Source: Bacteroidota bacterium (lineage in GTDB: Bacteria; Bacteroidota; Bacteroidia; Flavobacteriales; Weeksellaceae). Taken from it: a stretch of DNA of 64,000 nucleotides. Position 1 is the first letter of the stretch. Each line of letters opens with the position of its first letter. Location: positions 62,001 to 126,000 of the forward strand of contig JAHIQD010000019.1 in assembly GCA_018902795.1 (NCBI GenBank). The letters run 5' to 3'. A model generated the notes under the pieces. It did not search any database. It was not told where the DNA came from and was given only the letters and a program-made list of their open reading frames with translations. Below are positions 25,957 to 34,019 of this stretch, piece after piece. The translations under genes and the position numbers were made by a program.

Positions 25957-26552
25957 TAAAATAAGCGGAGAAAGATTCTCCGCTTTATTTTTGCCTGTAA
26001 ATATAAATATCCTGCTTCCGATGGATGATCCTGAACATAATCTTCAGGATTTTCTTTTTTAATTAAATGGTAAATCATTAAATCTCCTGCCGCTGCCCCG
26101 GAAAATATGATTCCGAAAATGAGCAGCATAAGGCTTCCGGTGAATAAACTGATGACTGCCGGAATAATTCCAAGGAAAATAAACGGAGCCAGTAAAGCGA
26201 TGATATAATGCCTGATTTTCAGAGGTTCTTTACAATGGCAATAAGGCGTGAGTGTTTTCCATAAGATGCCAAATTTGATGAATCTGAAGCCTTTTGAGGC
26301 ATACTTTGCAAAAAAAATTCCGTGGATGAATTCATGAACCACAATTCCTAAGATCATCCCCACAACAGGTGCAAGTAATTTGATAAAAACATTATCGGTT
26401 TGGAATATACTTTTTGAGGAACCAGTTTGCCAAAGTAAGAAGAACGGTACGGCAAAAATAAGTGCAAAAAAGCCTAAATATTTTAATGCAACAATATTAG
26501 CTTTCACCAAATCGATTTTTTTCTCCTCTTTATCTAAGTTTTCAAGATTCAT
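25917..26552 (-). CDS. DUF3267 family membrane metalloprotease-like protein
   Basis: A 211-residue membrane protein with helices near 25-45, 60-80, 120-140 and 143-165. The motif VVHEFIHGIFF (about 72-82) contains HEFIH, the HExxH zinc signature of DUF3267, a family related to site-2-type metalloproteases. A second conserved acidic region near AGDLMIYHLIKK may complete the site. The last 20 residues (RIFLRLFYYSVSVSSIPSSP) are encoded by the terminator hairpin and the 3' end of convergent msrA, so they look like a run-on beyond an ancestral stop. A TATTTTTG box lies 19 bases upstream of the ATG. Confidence 0.8.
   Translation of the reverse strand: MNLENLDKEEKKIDLVKANIVALKYLGFFALIFAVPFFLLWQTGSSKSIFQTDNVFIKLLAPVVGMILGIVVHEFIHGIFFAKYASKGFRFIKFGILWKTLTPYCHCKEPLKIRHYIIALLAPFIFLGIIPAVISLFTGSLMLLIFGIIFSGAAAGDLMIYHLIKKENPEDYVQDHPSEAGYLYLQAKIKRRIFLRLFYYSVSVSSIPSSP
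25963..25993 (+). terminator. Terminator of msrA
   Basis: AAGCGGAGAA (25963-25972) pairs with TTCTCCGCTT (25976-25985), loop AGA, followed by TATTTTTG. The hairpin lies within the coding end of the convergent DUF3267 gene. Confidence 0.85.
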
Positions 26553-26571
26553 GTTTTAGTTTCAGTTTTCT

Positions 26572-26579
26572 CAAAAATA
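26572..26579 (-). promoter_or_regulatory. -7 box TATTTTTG of the DUF3267 gene
   Basis: Minus-strand TATTTTTG, 19 bases before the DUF3267 ATG and just past the terminator of the S46 peptidase gene. Confidence 0.5.
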
Positions 26580-26593
26580 ATAAAATATAAGTC

Positions 26594-26626
26594 ATAAAAA
26601 AAGCCCGCTGAAAAATCAGCGGGCTT
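26594..26626 (-). terminator. Intrinsic terminator of the S46 peptidase gene
   Basis: AAGCCCGCTGA (26601-26611) pairs with TCAGCGGGCTT (26616-26626), short A loop, followed on the minus strand by a run of seven Ts. Confidence 0.92.
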
Positions 26627-26645
26627 TGTCATATTCGGAAAATAT

Positions 26646-28784
26646 TTATTTTACTAAAGTCATTTCACTGATCAAGTGACCTGCTTTACCGTACTTTTCA
26701 ATAATCCAAAGAACCATTCTTACATCAACATTGATTGTTTTCTGCATTTTCGGGTCGAAGATAATATCTCCGCTTAACGCCTCGCTGTTACCGTCGAACG
26801 CTAAACCAAGTAAGTTACCCTGACCGTCAAGAATCGGAGATCCTGAGTTTCCTCCTGTAATATCATTATCTGAAAGGAAGTTGGCAGGCATGAATCCTTT
26901 TTTGTCTTTATACTGACCGAAATCTTTTTTCTTCACCAAATCGATAAATCTCTGTGGCAGATCGAATTCTTCATCACCTTTTTTGTATTTGGCAACCATT
27001 CCGTTTACGTCTGTATAATAGTTATTTTTAGGTTTGATACCGTAATAGTTTCTGTCAGCTCTTTCCGGCAAGGTGCTTATTTTACCGTAAGTAAGTCTCA
27101 TGGTAGAGTTGGCATCTGGATAGAAATCTTTCCCCGGCATTGATTTTCTCAAACCGTCTAAGAATATTCTGCTGTTTTTAGCGAAAGCTTCGTCAACTTT
27201 AGCATATTTCTCCCCGGCTAATTTCTGATCATTGATGAATCCGTTTGCAAGTTTCATTAACGGATCTGCATCAATTTTCAATCTGTCAGGATTGTTTACA
27301 AAATTCATTGCAGACTCTTTTGTAGCAAATACAGAAGAGAAGGCCATTGTAGAAAGGTTTTTTGCGTCCGCTGCCAACAAAGTCGGGGATGCATCTCCTT
27401 TAGTTACTCTCTGCTGATAAAGATTAACCATTGAGTTAAGCATTTCACCTTCAAGTTTGGTATTGAAACCGTCGTACATTTTATCGATGGCATCGGTAAC
27501 TTTGGTTTTCATCGCAGCCTGTCCGTTCGCATCCTGATCAGCATAGGTTTTTAATAAAGAACCCAACTGGTACGCAACCGAGATATATTTTGCATTTCTC
27601 TGAAGCTGGGAAGCATAGTTTCTTTCAACATTTCTGTTAGAGAACTGCGCGTAGTTGGCTTTAATATCACTTAAAACTCCGCTGTAAGCAGCCTGGTTTT
27701 CAGGTAAAAGTGCCCAAACCATATATTTTTCTTCCAGTGCTTTCTTGTCAGCAATAGTTCCGTTTTTGTTAACGGCATCGATAGTTCCCTGTCTGTTTTT
27801 CCAGTAATTAGCTACTGATGCATATTGTGAAGCATAATCAAGTTTGGTTGCCTGATCTTTGTCCATATATTTTTTCATTACATCCATGGCAACTTTGGAA
27901 GCTTCTACCCAAGCCGGATAGTCTTTGTTTACCATCTGCTCGATACCGTAAGAAGTAAGATATCTGTTAGTTCTTCCCGGGAAACCAAGAATCATAGCAA
28001 AATCTCCAGGTTTGTAACCTTTCAGGGAAATAGGAAGCGCGTGCTTCGGCTTCATCGGTACGTTGCTTGGGGAATATTCCGCAGGGTTTCCGTTAGCATC
28101 TGCATATACTCTGAACACAGAGAAATCTGCAGTATGTCTCGGCCACTCCCAGTTATCAGTATCTCCACCGAATTTACCTAAAGAATTTGGAGGCGTACCT
28201 ACCAATCTTACATCTTTGAAATCCTGATATACGAAATAATAAAATTCGTTTCCGTTAAAGAAATCTCTAACCACAACGCTATATTTTCCGTTTTCAGAAT
28301 TTTCAGCCTGAATGGCTTTATATTCAGCATCGATCACTGCTTTTCTTTCGTCAGCAGACATGTTGTTGTTTAATTTGGAATTGATACGCTGTGTAGCATC
28401 ATCCATTCTTACCAAGAATCTTACAGAAAGTCCTTTGGCAGGAAGTTCCTCGCTTTTTTTCATGGCCCAGAAACCGTTTGTTAAGTGGTCTTTCTCAGGG
28501 GTTGATAATGCTGCAATGTTTCCGTATCCACAGTGGTGGTTGGTAAAAAGCAAACCTTCTTTAGAAACCATTTCTGCAGTACAGCCACCGCCAAACTGAA
28601 CGATTGCGTCTTTTAAGCTTGAGTTATTCACTGAATAAATTTCTTCAGGAGTAAGCTTAAGACCTTCTTTTTTCATATCAACTCCGTTGAGTCTTTTAAC
28701 CATCATCAGAAGCCACATACCTTCATCGGCTTTGATCTGTAGAAAGCTCAGCATGAATGTGAGCAGTAAAAATATTCTTTTCAT
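26646..28784 (-). CDS. S46 family dipeptidyl-peptidase, DPP7-like
   Basis: A 712-residue exported serine peptidase that removes dipeptides from the N-terminus of oligopeptides, feeding amino-acid catabolism. A signal peptide (about 1-19) is followed by the chymotrypsin-like N-terminal part with the catalytic histidine in FTNHHCGYG (about His84), the aspartate region DTDNWEWPRH, and the nucleophile Ser647 in GGNSGSP. Eighteen residues after that serine lies Gly665 (in LAFDGN). In this family glycine there marks DPP7, which prefers hydrophobic P1 residues, and arginine marks the Asp/Glu-specific DPP11, so DPP7 is preferred. There is no T9SS domain, consistent with a periplasmic enzyme. Monocistronic. 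Confidence 0.93.
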   Translation of the reverse strand: MKRIFLLLTFMLSFLQIKADEGMWLLMMVKRLNGVDMKKEGLKLTPEEIYSVNNSSLKDAIVQFGGGCTAEMVSKEGLLFTNHHCGYGNIAALSTPEKDHLTNGFWAMKKSEELPAKGLSVRFLVRMDDATQRINSKLNNNMSADERKAVIDAEYKAIQAENSENGKYSVVVRDFFNGNEFYYFVYQDFKDVRLVGTPPNSLGKFGGDTDNWEWPRHTADFSVFRVYADANGNPAEYSPSNVPMKPKHALPISLKGYKPGDFAMILGFPGRTNRYLTSYGIEQMVNKDYPAWVEASKVAMDVMKKYMDKDQATKLDYASQYASVANYWKNRQGTIDAVNKNGTIADKKALEEKYMVWALLPENQAAYSGVLSDIKANYAQFSNRNVERNYASQLQRNAKYISVAYQLGSLLKTYADQDANGQAAMKTKVTDAIDKMYDGFNTKLEGEMLNSMVNLYQQRVTKGDASPTLLAADAKNLSTMAFSSVFATKESAMNFVNNPDRLKIDADPLMKLANGFINDQKLAGEKYAKVDEAFAKNSRIFLDGLRKSMPGKDFYPDANSTMRLTYGKISTLPERADRNYYGIKPKNNYYTDVNGMVAKYKKGDEEFDLPQRFIDLVKKKDFGQYKDKKGFMPANFLSDNDITGGNSGSPILDGQGNLLGLAFDGNSEALSGDIIFDPKMQKTINVDVRMVLWIIEKYGKAGHLISEMTLVK

Positions 28785-28840
28785 TTATAAATTATTTTAT
28801 AGGGGCTAATTTAAGAAAATCATTTCATATACGGCTTTTT

Positions 28841-28875
28841 CCAAAAAAAAATGGATGAGAAACTCTCATCCATTT
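28841..28875 (-). terminator. Intrinsic terminator of the T9SS cargo gene
   Basis: AAATGGATGAGA (28849-28860) pairs with TCTCATCCATTT (28864-28875), loop AAC, followed on the minus strand by a long T run. Confidence 0.9.
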
Positions 28876-28896
28876 GATTATTTATTAAACTTAAAA

Positions 28897-30243
28897 CTAT
28901 TTTTTGATAAGTTTAGTATTTTCAACAGCGCCTCCGCCATAGTACACCTGAAGCATGTAAGTTCCTTTTGCTAAAGAAGATACATTGATTTGGTTACCTG
29001 ATTTGAATGACTGAACTTTCTTCCCAGTCATATCAATAACTGTAATATTTTCAATTTTCTTATCAGCAGAGATGTTTACAACATCGGTAGCCGGGTTAGG
29101 ATATACTTTTAAGTTTGCTTTCAATGCATTATCAGAAGTTCCTAAAGCAAGGTTTCCGCTGAATTTTAAGATACCTGTTGATCCAGAAGGCCCATCGCTA
29201 AATTGACCAGCCCATCCTGTAGTAGGATTAAGGAAAGCAACTTTACCTCTCTGATTCCCAGTATCAATGCTTGTCCATGTTACACCTCCATCTGTGGAAT
29301 ATGCAGATCCCATGAATCCTGGGCTTCCTGAATTAATTCCTGTAGACACATAGGTATTAGGCGTACCAGGCACATAAGTAACATCACCAAAGTACCAAGT
29401 TCCTGTTGTTGATACAGGAAGCCATGTTGCGCCACCATCATTGGTTGAATACAGTCCTGCAGTTGTTGTTGCTGGAGAACCAGCACCATCCACGGCTATA
29501 AGAAGACCATTGCTTCCATCTTTAAATGCAAAAGTTCCTGAAGATCCGGAGGTAGTTACCCCCCCAAAATCGATAACAGGAGAAACGTTAGCTGTCCAAG
29601 TGGTACCTCGGTCAGTTGAGTGAAGAATTCTCCCCAAATCCGTTCCGAACCAGATATTGTCCCCAACAACTTCTTTCATAGCTACATAGCTATAATCCCC
29701 TGCAGCAGCAGGTCTTCCTGCAACAGCAGTCCAGGTTGTACCTCCGTTGGAAGTTTTATACATTTCAAATTTTCCGTCAGCAACTGGATCTCCGCATGCC
29801 CATCCATTATTTGCATCCCAAAAGTAAATCTGGTTACCGAATGAACTTGAAGCAAATCCAGATGTTTGCTGAGCCCAAGATGCGCCTCCATTAGTCGTTT
29901 TCCAGATTCTGTTTCCGTTTGTTCCTGCCGCATACGGAGCAGTGATGATCCATGCAGTATTTGCATCAACAGCTGCAATATCAGAAATTAGCGCATTTGA
30001 ACCGGGTCCAGCTACTGTAGAAGCTGTCCAAGTCGTTCCTCCATTTGTAGTTCTTGAAACAATCTTTGGATAAGTCCCTGCTCCGGAACCATCATATGCG
30101 AATGTCCAGGCGGTATTTGCATCAACAATTGCTATTTCGTCTACCCCAAAATTTAAGGGGAATTTAGTGCCCTGCGGGGTCCAAGACTGGGCCTGAGTCG
30201 CCATTGAAACCAGCGCCACGCCAGTAAGTAAAAGTTTTTTCAT
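28897..30243 (-). CDS. T9SS-secreted Asp-box beta-propeller protein
   Basis: A 448-residue exported protein. A signal peptide (MKKLLLTGVALVSMATQAQS) is followed by repeated blades with the Asp-box/BNR pattern, for example SRTTNGGTTW, WKTTNGGASW, YKTSNGGTTW, HSTDRGTTW, YSTNDGGATW and YSTDGGVTW, a sortilin/Ycf48-type propeller of about six or seven blades. The C-terminal 75 residues (LKVYPNPATDVVNIS to VENTKLIKK) are a type A sorting domain of the type IX secretion system, so it is secreted or attached at the cell surface. Such propellers bind glycans or proteins; no catalytic residues can be assigned. Codon use is alanine, glycine and threonine rich. Confidence 0.9.
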   Translation of the reverse strand: MKKLLLTGVALVSMATQAQSWTPQGTKFPLNFGVDEIAIVDANTAWTFAYDGSGAGTYPKIVSRTTNGGTTWTASTVAGPGSNALISDIAAVDANTAWIITAPYAAGTNGNRIWKTTNGGASWAQQTSGFASSSFGNQIYFWDANNGWACGDPVADGKFEMYKTSNGGTTWTAVAGRPAAAGDYSYVAMKEVVGDNIWFGTDLGRILHSTDRGTTWTANVSPVIDFGGVTTSGSSGTFAFKDGSNGLLIAVDGAGSPATTTAGLYSTNDGGATWLPVSTTGTWYFGDVTYVPGTPNTYVSTGINSGSPGFMGSAYSTDGGVTWTSIDTGNQRGKVAFLNPTTGWAGQFSDGPSGSTGILKFSGNLALGTSDNALKANLKVYPNPATDVVNISADKKIENITVIDMTGKKVQSFKSGNQINVSSLAKGTYMLQVYYGGGAVENTKLIKK

Positions 30244-30284
30244 AATCTTTAAAGTTTAATGATTTTCGGTAAAAGTATATAATT

Positions 30285-30292
30285 CAAAAATA
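30285..30292 (-). promoter_or_regulatory. -7 box TATTTTTG of the T9SS cargo gene
   Basis: Minus-strand TATTTTTG, about 41 bases before the ATG. No convincing -33 element. The surrounding 186-base gap holds otherwise only the terminator of the next gene. Confidence 0.45.
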
Positions 30293-30370
30293 ATATGCAA
30301 ACTATATTATCATTTTTTTAACTAAACACGTGATTTAATAACGAATTGGGATTTTAAATAAAACATGAGG

Positions 30371-30409
30371 CAAAAAAAAATGAACTTTAATTGGATTAAA
30401 ATTCATTTT
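30371..30409 (-). terminator. Intrinsic terminator of the engB-acetyltransferase operon
   Basis: AAAATGAA (30377-30384) pairs with TTCATTTT (30402-30409), and inside TTTAAT (30386-30391) with ATTAAA (30395-30400) around TGG. A run of Ts follows on the minus strand. Confidence 0.8.
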
Positions 30410-30429
30410 AAAAAAGTCAAAAGCTTTTA

Positions 30430-30885
30430 TTAAATAGTTCTTACCATTTCGGTGTGCGGAATATCATCTTCCAGATATTTAAGTCCAGTATCAAGAAAGC
30501 CAAATTCTGAATAAAATTTCAAAAGATAATCCTGCGCTGAAATCCTTACGGATTTGGTGCGAAATCTCGTTTCAATAGCAGTTAAAGCAATTTTAAGTAG
30601 AATTTTCCCTAACTTCATTTTCCTGAATTTCTGATTGGTTAAAACCCTGCCTATTGAAGCTTCCGGATATTTAATTCCAGGATTAAAAAGCCGGCAATAC
30701 GCCAAAACCTCACCTTCTCTTTCCGCCCAAATGTGCAATGCCTTATCGTCATACCCATCTGCATCGAGATAATAACAGGTCTGCTCAACAATAAATACTT
30801 CCTGACGGATTTTAAGAATTTGGTATAACTCCTTAGTGGAAAGCTCAGGGAAAGTTTTAATTTTCCAAACAACATTGTTCATCAT
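30430..30885 (-). CDS. ElaA-type GNAT acetyltransferase
   Basis: A 151-residue Gcn5-related N-acetyltransferase. The acetyl-CoA-binding region is SIGRVLTNQKFRKMKLGK (about 77-94), and the C-terminal ISAQDYLLKFYSEFGF with EDDIPHTEM is the ElaA signature. The N-terminal half has the usual ILKIRQEVFIVEQ helix. The substrate of ElaA is not established. The start ATG overlaps the stop codon of engB (ATGA), so the two are coupled; a second ATG follows directly. Why a GTPase for ribosome assembly should be coupled to this enzyme is not clear from the sequence. Confidence 0.88.
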   Translation of the reverse strand: MMNNVVWKIKTFPELSTKELYQILKIRQEVFIVEQTCYYLDADGYDDKALHIWAEREGEVLAYCRLFNPGIKYPEASIGRVLTNQKFRKMKLGKILLKIALTAIETRFRTKSVRISAQDYLLKFYSEFGFLDTGLKYLEDDIPHTEMVRTI

Positions 30886-31502
30886 CCAAAGTTCACTTTG
30901 TTTTCAAACAGAAACTGATTGGTTGTTGAAATGAATTTTAAAATTTCATCTCCCCCAACCTTTTTCTCTGCGGAGGTCACATAAATTTCGGGTAAATCTT
31001 CCCAGGTTTTAAGAAGTTCGGATTTATAATCTTCCACATTGGAGATTACTGTGTTTGGTTTTAATTTGTCCGCTTTCGTAAAGACAATTGAAAAAGGAAC
31101 GCTGTTTTCACCGCACCACTCTATAAATTCAATATCAATTTTCTGAGGGGTATGGCGGGCATCGATCAAAACAAAGAGATTCACCAGATTTTTCCGGTTT
31201 AATATATAGTTCGTAATAATTTTTTCAAAATCCCTGCGCATACTTTTAGAAACCCTTGCATAACCGTAGCCCGGCAAATCGGTAAGATACCATTTTTCAT
31301 TGATCAGAAAATGATTGATGAGCTGTGTTTTACCCGGGGTTTGGGATGTTTTTGCCAAATCTTTATGATTCAGCATCGCATTGATCAATGAAGATTTTCC
31401 CACGTTCGACCGTCCGATAAATGCATATTCAGGCAAATTCGGTTCCGGGCACTCCTGCCATTTTCCACTGCTTTTTACAAACTCTGCTGTCTTGATTACC
31501 AT
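30882..31502 (-). CDS. engB: Ribosome biogenesis GTP-binding protein EngB/YsxC/YihA
   Basis: A 206-residue small GTPase needed for assembly of the large ribosomal subunit. All G motifs are visible: G1 GRSNVGKSSL (about 31-40), G2 around TSQTPGKTQLI, G3 DLPGYGYA, G4 TKADK, and the G5-like ITSAEKK. Length is normal. A TAAATTTG box lies 14 bases upstream of the ATG on the same strand. It is the first gene of a two-gene unit with the overlapping ElaA-type acetyltransferase. Confidence 0.96.
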   Translation of the reverse strand: MVIKTAEFVKSSGKWQECPEPNLPEYAFIGRSNVGKSSLINAMLNHKDLAKTSQTPGKTQLINHFLINEKWYLTDLPGYGYARVSKSMRRDFEKIITNYILNRKNLVNLFVLIDARHTPQKIDIEFIEWCGENSVPFSIVFTKADKLKPNTVISNVEDYKSELLKTWEDLPEIYVTSAEKKVGGDEILKFISTTNQFLFENKVNFG

Positions 31503-31516
31503 TTCTGAATTTTTTT

Positions 31517-31524
31517 CAAATTTA
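31517..31524 (-). promoter_or_regulatory. -7 box TAAATTTG of engB
   Basis: Minus-strand TAAATTTG, 14 bases before the engB ATG, just past the terminator of the hydrolase gene. Confidence 0.5.
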
Positions 31525-31535
31525 ATTAAATAAGA

Positions 31536-31557
31536 AATGGAAGCTTAAACTTCCATT
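31536..31557 (-). terminator. Terminator of the alpha/beta hydrolase gene
   Basis: AATGGAAG (31536-31543) pairs with CTTCCATT (31550-31557), loop CTTAAA. On the minus strand TCTTATTTAATT follows, a broken T-tract. Confidence 0.65.
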
Positions 31558-31560
31558 CAA

Positions 31561-32325
31561 TTATTTTTCGATTTTCTTTAGCCAACTGTATAAAATCTCA
31601 TTAAACTCATCGGGTTTTTCCATCATGGCAGCGTGTCCGCAATGTTCAATCCAATAAAGTTCCGAGTTCGGTAAAAACTTATTCATATCAACTGCCACTT
31701 CCGGCGGAGTAACATTATCCTGTCTTCCCCAGATCAGGCAAACCGGTTTTGTAATTTTCGGCAAATCATTCAACATGTTATGTTTGATGGCACTTCTTGC
31801 AAGCATTACCGTTTTGATTCCTTTCATTCTGTCATTTACAACAGAAAAAACCTCATCTACCAATTCATCAGTTGCCACTTTCGGATCATAGAAAACATCT
31901 TCCGTTTTCTTTCTGATATATTCTTTATCAGATTTTCTCGGGAAACTGTCCCCGAACGTTCTTTCATAAAGTCCGGAACTTCCGGTCAACACAAGTTTTG
32001 AAACAAGTTCAGGTCTTGCTAAAGTTAAAATCAAACCGATATGTCCTCCCATGGAGTTTCCAACAATAGTTACAGGCTCATCAACTTTTTCTTCAATAAA
32101 TTTGGCAACATATTTGGCAATCGTTGTTAAGTTGGTATTTAGAATTGGCAAATCATAGATAGGAAGTACGGGAACGAAAACCTTATATCCTCTGTCGGAA
32201 AAAAAGTTTACTGTTTTATCAAAATTACTCAAACCGCCCATTAATCCGTGTAATAAAATCAACGGATGCCCTTCTCCAGCCTCAATGAAAGAGAATTTTT
32301 TTTCTTTTTTCGTAATAAATCTCAT
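31561..32325 (-). CDS. Alpha/beta hydrolase
   Basis: A 254-residue soluble hydrolase. The oxyanion-hole segment is LLHGLMGG (about 24-31), the nucleophile is Ser91 in VGNSMGGH, and the triad is completed by Asp203 in WGRQDNVTPP and His231 in EHCGHAAMMEKP. The cap domain (about 118-175) is small and helical. Relatives include meta-cleavage product hydrolases and carboxylesterases; the substrate cannot be told. No signal peptide. The gene stands alone between engB and the dcw cluster, which runs the other way. Confidence 0.88.
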   Translation of the reverse strand: MRFITKKEKKFSFIEAGEGHPLILLHGLMGGLSNFDKTVNFFSDRGYKVFVPVLPIYDLPILNTNLTTIAKYVAKFIEEKVDEPVTIVGNSMGGHIGLILTLARPELVSKLVLTGSSGLYERTFGDSFPRKSDKEYIRKKTEDVFYDPKVATDELVDEVFSVVNDRMKGIKTVMLARSAIKHNMLNDLPKITKPVCLIWGRQDNVTPPEVAVDMNKFLPNSELYWIEHCGHAAMMEKPDEFNEILYSWLKKIEK

Positions 32326-32346
32326 AAAATTGCTTTATCAGCCTTG

Positions 32347-32354
32347 CAAAAATA
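32347..32354 (-). promoter_or_regulatory. -7 box TATTTTTG of the alpha/beta hydrolase gene
   Basis: Minus-strand TATTTTTG, 21 bases before the ATG. The remaining 170 bases up to the MraZ operator are very AT-rich with no ORF and no other signal I can support. Confidence 0.45.
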
Positions 32355-32522
32355 CAAATTAAAGACCAACTTTAATTTATATTGATTGAATTTTCAATAA
32401 AAATAAGCATTTTAATTATGCTTCAAATACTTTTATTAAAAAAATGATAAAGCAATCATAACTGCTTTTTAATCAAATATTTAATGAGTAAAATCAAAAC
32501 TTATTAACATTAAGTCAAAAAG

Positions 32523-32537
32523 TGGGAAAAAGTGGGA
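32523..32537 (+). promoter_or_regulatory. MraZ operator (TGGGA direct repeats)
   Basis: TGGGA at 32523-32527 and TGGGA at 32533-32537, a 10-bp period with a five-base spacer. This matches the direct TGGG-type repeats bound by MraZ upstream of its own operon. It covers the -33 zone of the promoter at 32557, so MraZ binding would block transcription of the dcw cluster. Confidence 0.8.
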
Positions 32538-32556
32538 GGTTTTAGAAATTTTTATA

Positions 32557-32564
32557 TAAATTTG
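32557..32564 (+). promoter_or_regulatory. -7 box TAAATTTG of the dcw operon
   Basis: TAAATTTG, six bases before the mraZ ATG at 32571. It fixes the mraZ start, since the frame is open up to 32532 but those codons lie upstream of the transcription start. Confidence 0.7.
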
Positions 32565-32570
32565 TCCCAA

Positions 32571-33041
32571 ATGAAGAATTTCATCGGCACATACGAATGC
32601 AAAATGGACGACAAGGGTCGCGTTAAACTGCCTTCATCACTGGTAAAACAGATGGAGAATTTTGGCGGTGACTCCTTTGTGGTAAAGCGTTCTGTTTTTC
32701 AGTCCTGCCTGGAGGTTTATCCGATGACGGGCTGGGAAAAACTGATGGAAAAAATCAACAAACTGAATCGTTTCCAAAAGAAAAATGCCGATTTTATCCG
32801 CCGTTTTACAGCCGGATTAAAAACCGTAGAACCTGACAACGCCGGAAGACTGCAAATTTCTAAAGACCTGACGCTTTTTGCAAACCTTAAGAAAGACATC
32901 GTCATTACCAGCGCGGGAGAACTTTTCGAGATTTGGGATAAAGACGATTATGAAATGGTAATTGCGACTTCCGAAGAAGATTTTGCACAACTGGCTGAAG
33001 AAGTGATGGGGGACATCAGTTTCGATGATGATGAAAATTAA
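32571..33041 (+). CDS. mraZ: Transcriptional regulator MraZ
   Basis: A 156-residue MraZ, first gene of the dcw cluster. It has two AbrB/SpoVT-like DNA-binding repeats with the DxxGR motif: CKMDDKGRVKLPSSL (about 11-25) and VEPDNAGRLQISKDL (about 86-100). Known MraZ proteins form ring-shaped oligomers, bind TGGG repeats before their own gene and repress the operon; two such boxes lie 34-48 bases upstream. The frame is open 13 codons further up, but the promoter box and operator occupy that stretch, so the ATG at 32571 (MKNFIGTYECK) is chosen. Confidence 0.95.
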   Translation: MKNFIGTYECKMDDKGRVKLPSSLVKQMENFGGDSFVVKRSVFQSCLEVYPMTGWEKLMEKINKLNRFQKKNADFIRRFTAGLKTVEPDNAGRLQISKDLTLFANLKKDIVITSAGELFEIWDKDDYEMVIATSEEDFAQLAEEVMGDISFDDDEN

Positions 33042-33102
33042 TCCTTAGTGAAAAAAGGACTTTTAAAAGTGTCCTTTCAAAACATCAACAAATAATATAA
33101 TA

Positions 33103-33996
33103 ATGTATCACAATCCTGTTTTGCTGAAGAAAAGTGTAGATGATTTGGTGACAAATCCTGATGGAATTTATGTGGACGTAACTTTCGGCGGTGGCGGCCA
33201 TTCCAGAGAAATTCTGAAAAGACTTTCAGCCAAAGGAAAACTGTACAGTTTTGACCAGGATTTAGATGCACTTAAAAACACCATTGAAGACAACAGATTT
33301 ACACTTATCAATCAGAATTTCAGATTTTTAGAAAACTCTCTGATGGTTTATGGGGTGAATCAGGTGGATGGTGTTTTAGCAGATTTGGGGGTTTCCTCTC
33401 ATCAGTTTGATGCTGCAGAACGCGGTTTTTCTACCAGAAGTAATGCGCCGCTCGACATGAGGATGAATGTGATGCAACATTTGGACGCCAAAAAAATTGT
33501 CAATGAATATGAAGAGGAACAGTTGGCCAATATCCTGTATTACTATGGCGAACTGCGTGAGTCCCGAAAACTGGCGAGAGAAATTGTTCATCACAGAAAA
33601 ATAAAACCTATCGAAACCACTGAAGATCTGAAAAAACTGTTCAGTTATATTCCGCAGTTTAAGCAGAATAAATTTTTTGCACAGGTTTTTCAGGCCATAA
33701 GAATTGAAGTAAATCAGGAATTGGAGGTTTTGAAGGAAATGCTTCTTCAGTCCTATAAAATCTTAAAACCTAACGGCAGATTGGTAGTAATTTCCTATCA
33801 TTCCCTGGAAGACCGCCTGGTAAAAAGATTTTTAAAAAATGGAATGTTCGAAGGCGAACCCGCGAGAGACATCTACGGAAATTATTCGAAAGCATTTGAT
33901 CTTCTTCAAAGCAAAGCAATTATTCCAGATGATGCTGAAATAGCCGAAAATTCCAGAGCAAGAAGTGCTAAAATGCGTGTAGGAATTAAGAATTAA
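33103..33996 (+). CDS. rsmH: 16S rRNA (cytosine1402-N4)-methyltransferase
   Basis: A 297-residue SAM-dependent methyltransferase (also called MraW) that modifies C1402 in the ribosomal decoding centre. The SAM-binding motif is VDVTFGGGGHSREIL (about 24-38); other conserved blocks are VDGVLADLGVSSHQFDAAERGFS, PLDMRMN, FQAIRIEVNQEL and ISYHSLEDRLVKRF. Length is normal. It is the second gene of the dcw operon, 61 bases after mraZ and 23 before ftsL. Confidence 0.97.
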   Translation: MYHNPVLLKKSVDDLVTNPDGIYVDVTFGGGGHSREILKRLSAKGKLYSFDQDLDALKNTIEDNRFTLINQNFRFLENSLMVYGVNQVDGVLADLGVSSHQFDAAERGFSTRSNAPLDMRMNVMQHLDAKKIVNEYEEEQLANILYYYGELRESRKLAREIVHHRKIKPIETTEDLKKLFSYIPQFKQNKFFAQVFQAIRIEVNQELEVLKEMLLQSYKILKPNGRLVVISYHSLEDRLVKRFLKNGMFEGEPARDIYGNYSKAFDLLQSKAIIPDDAEIAENSRARSAKMRVGIKN

Positions 33997-34019
33997 CAAG
34001 AATAAAACGAAATAAGCCG

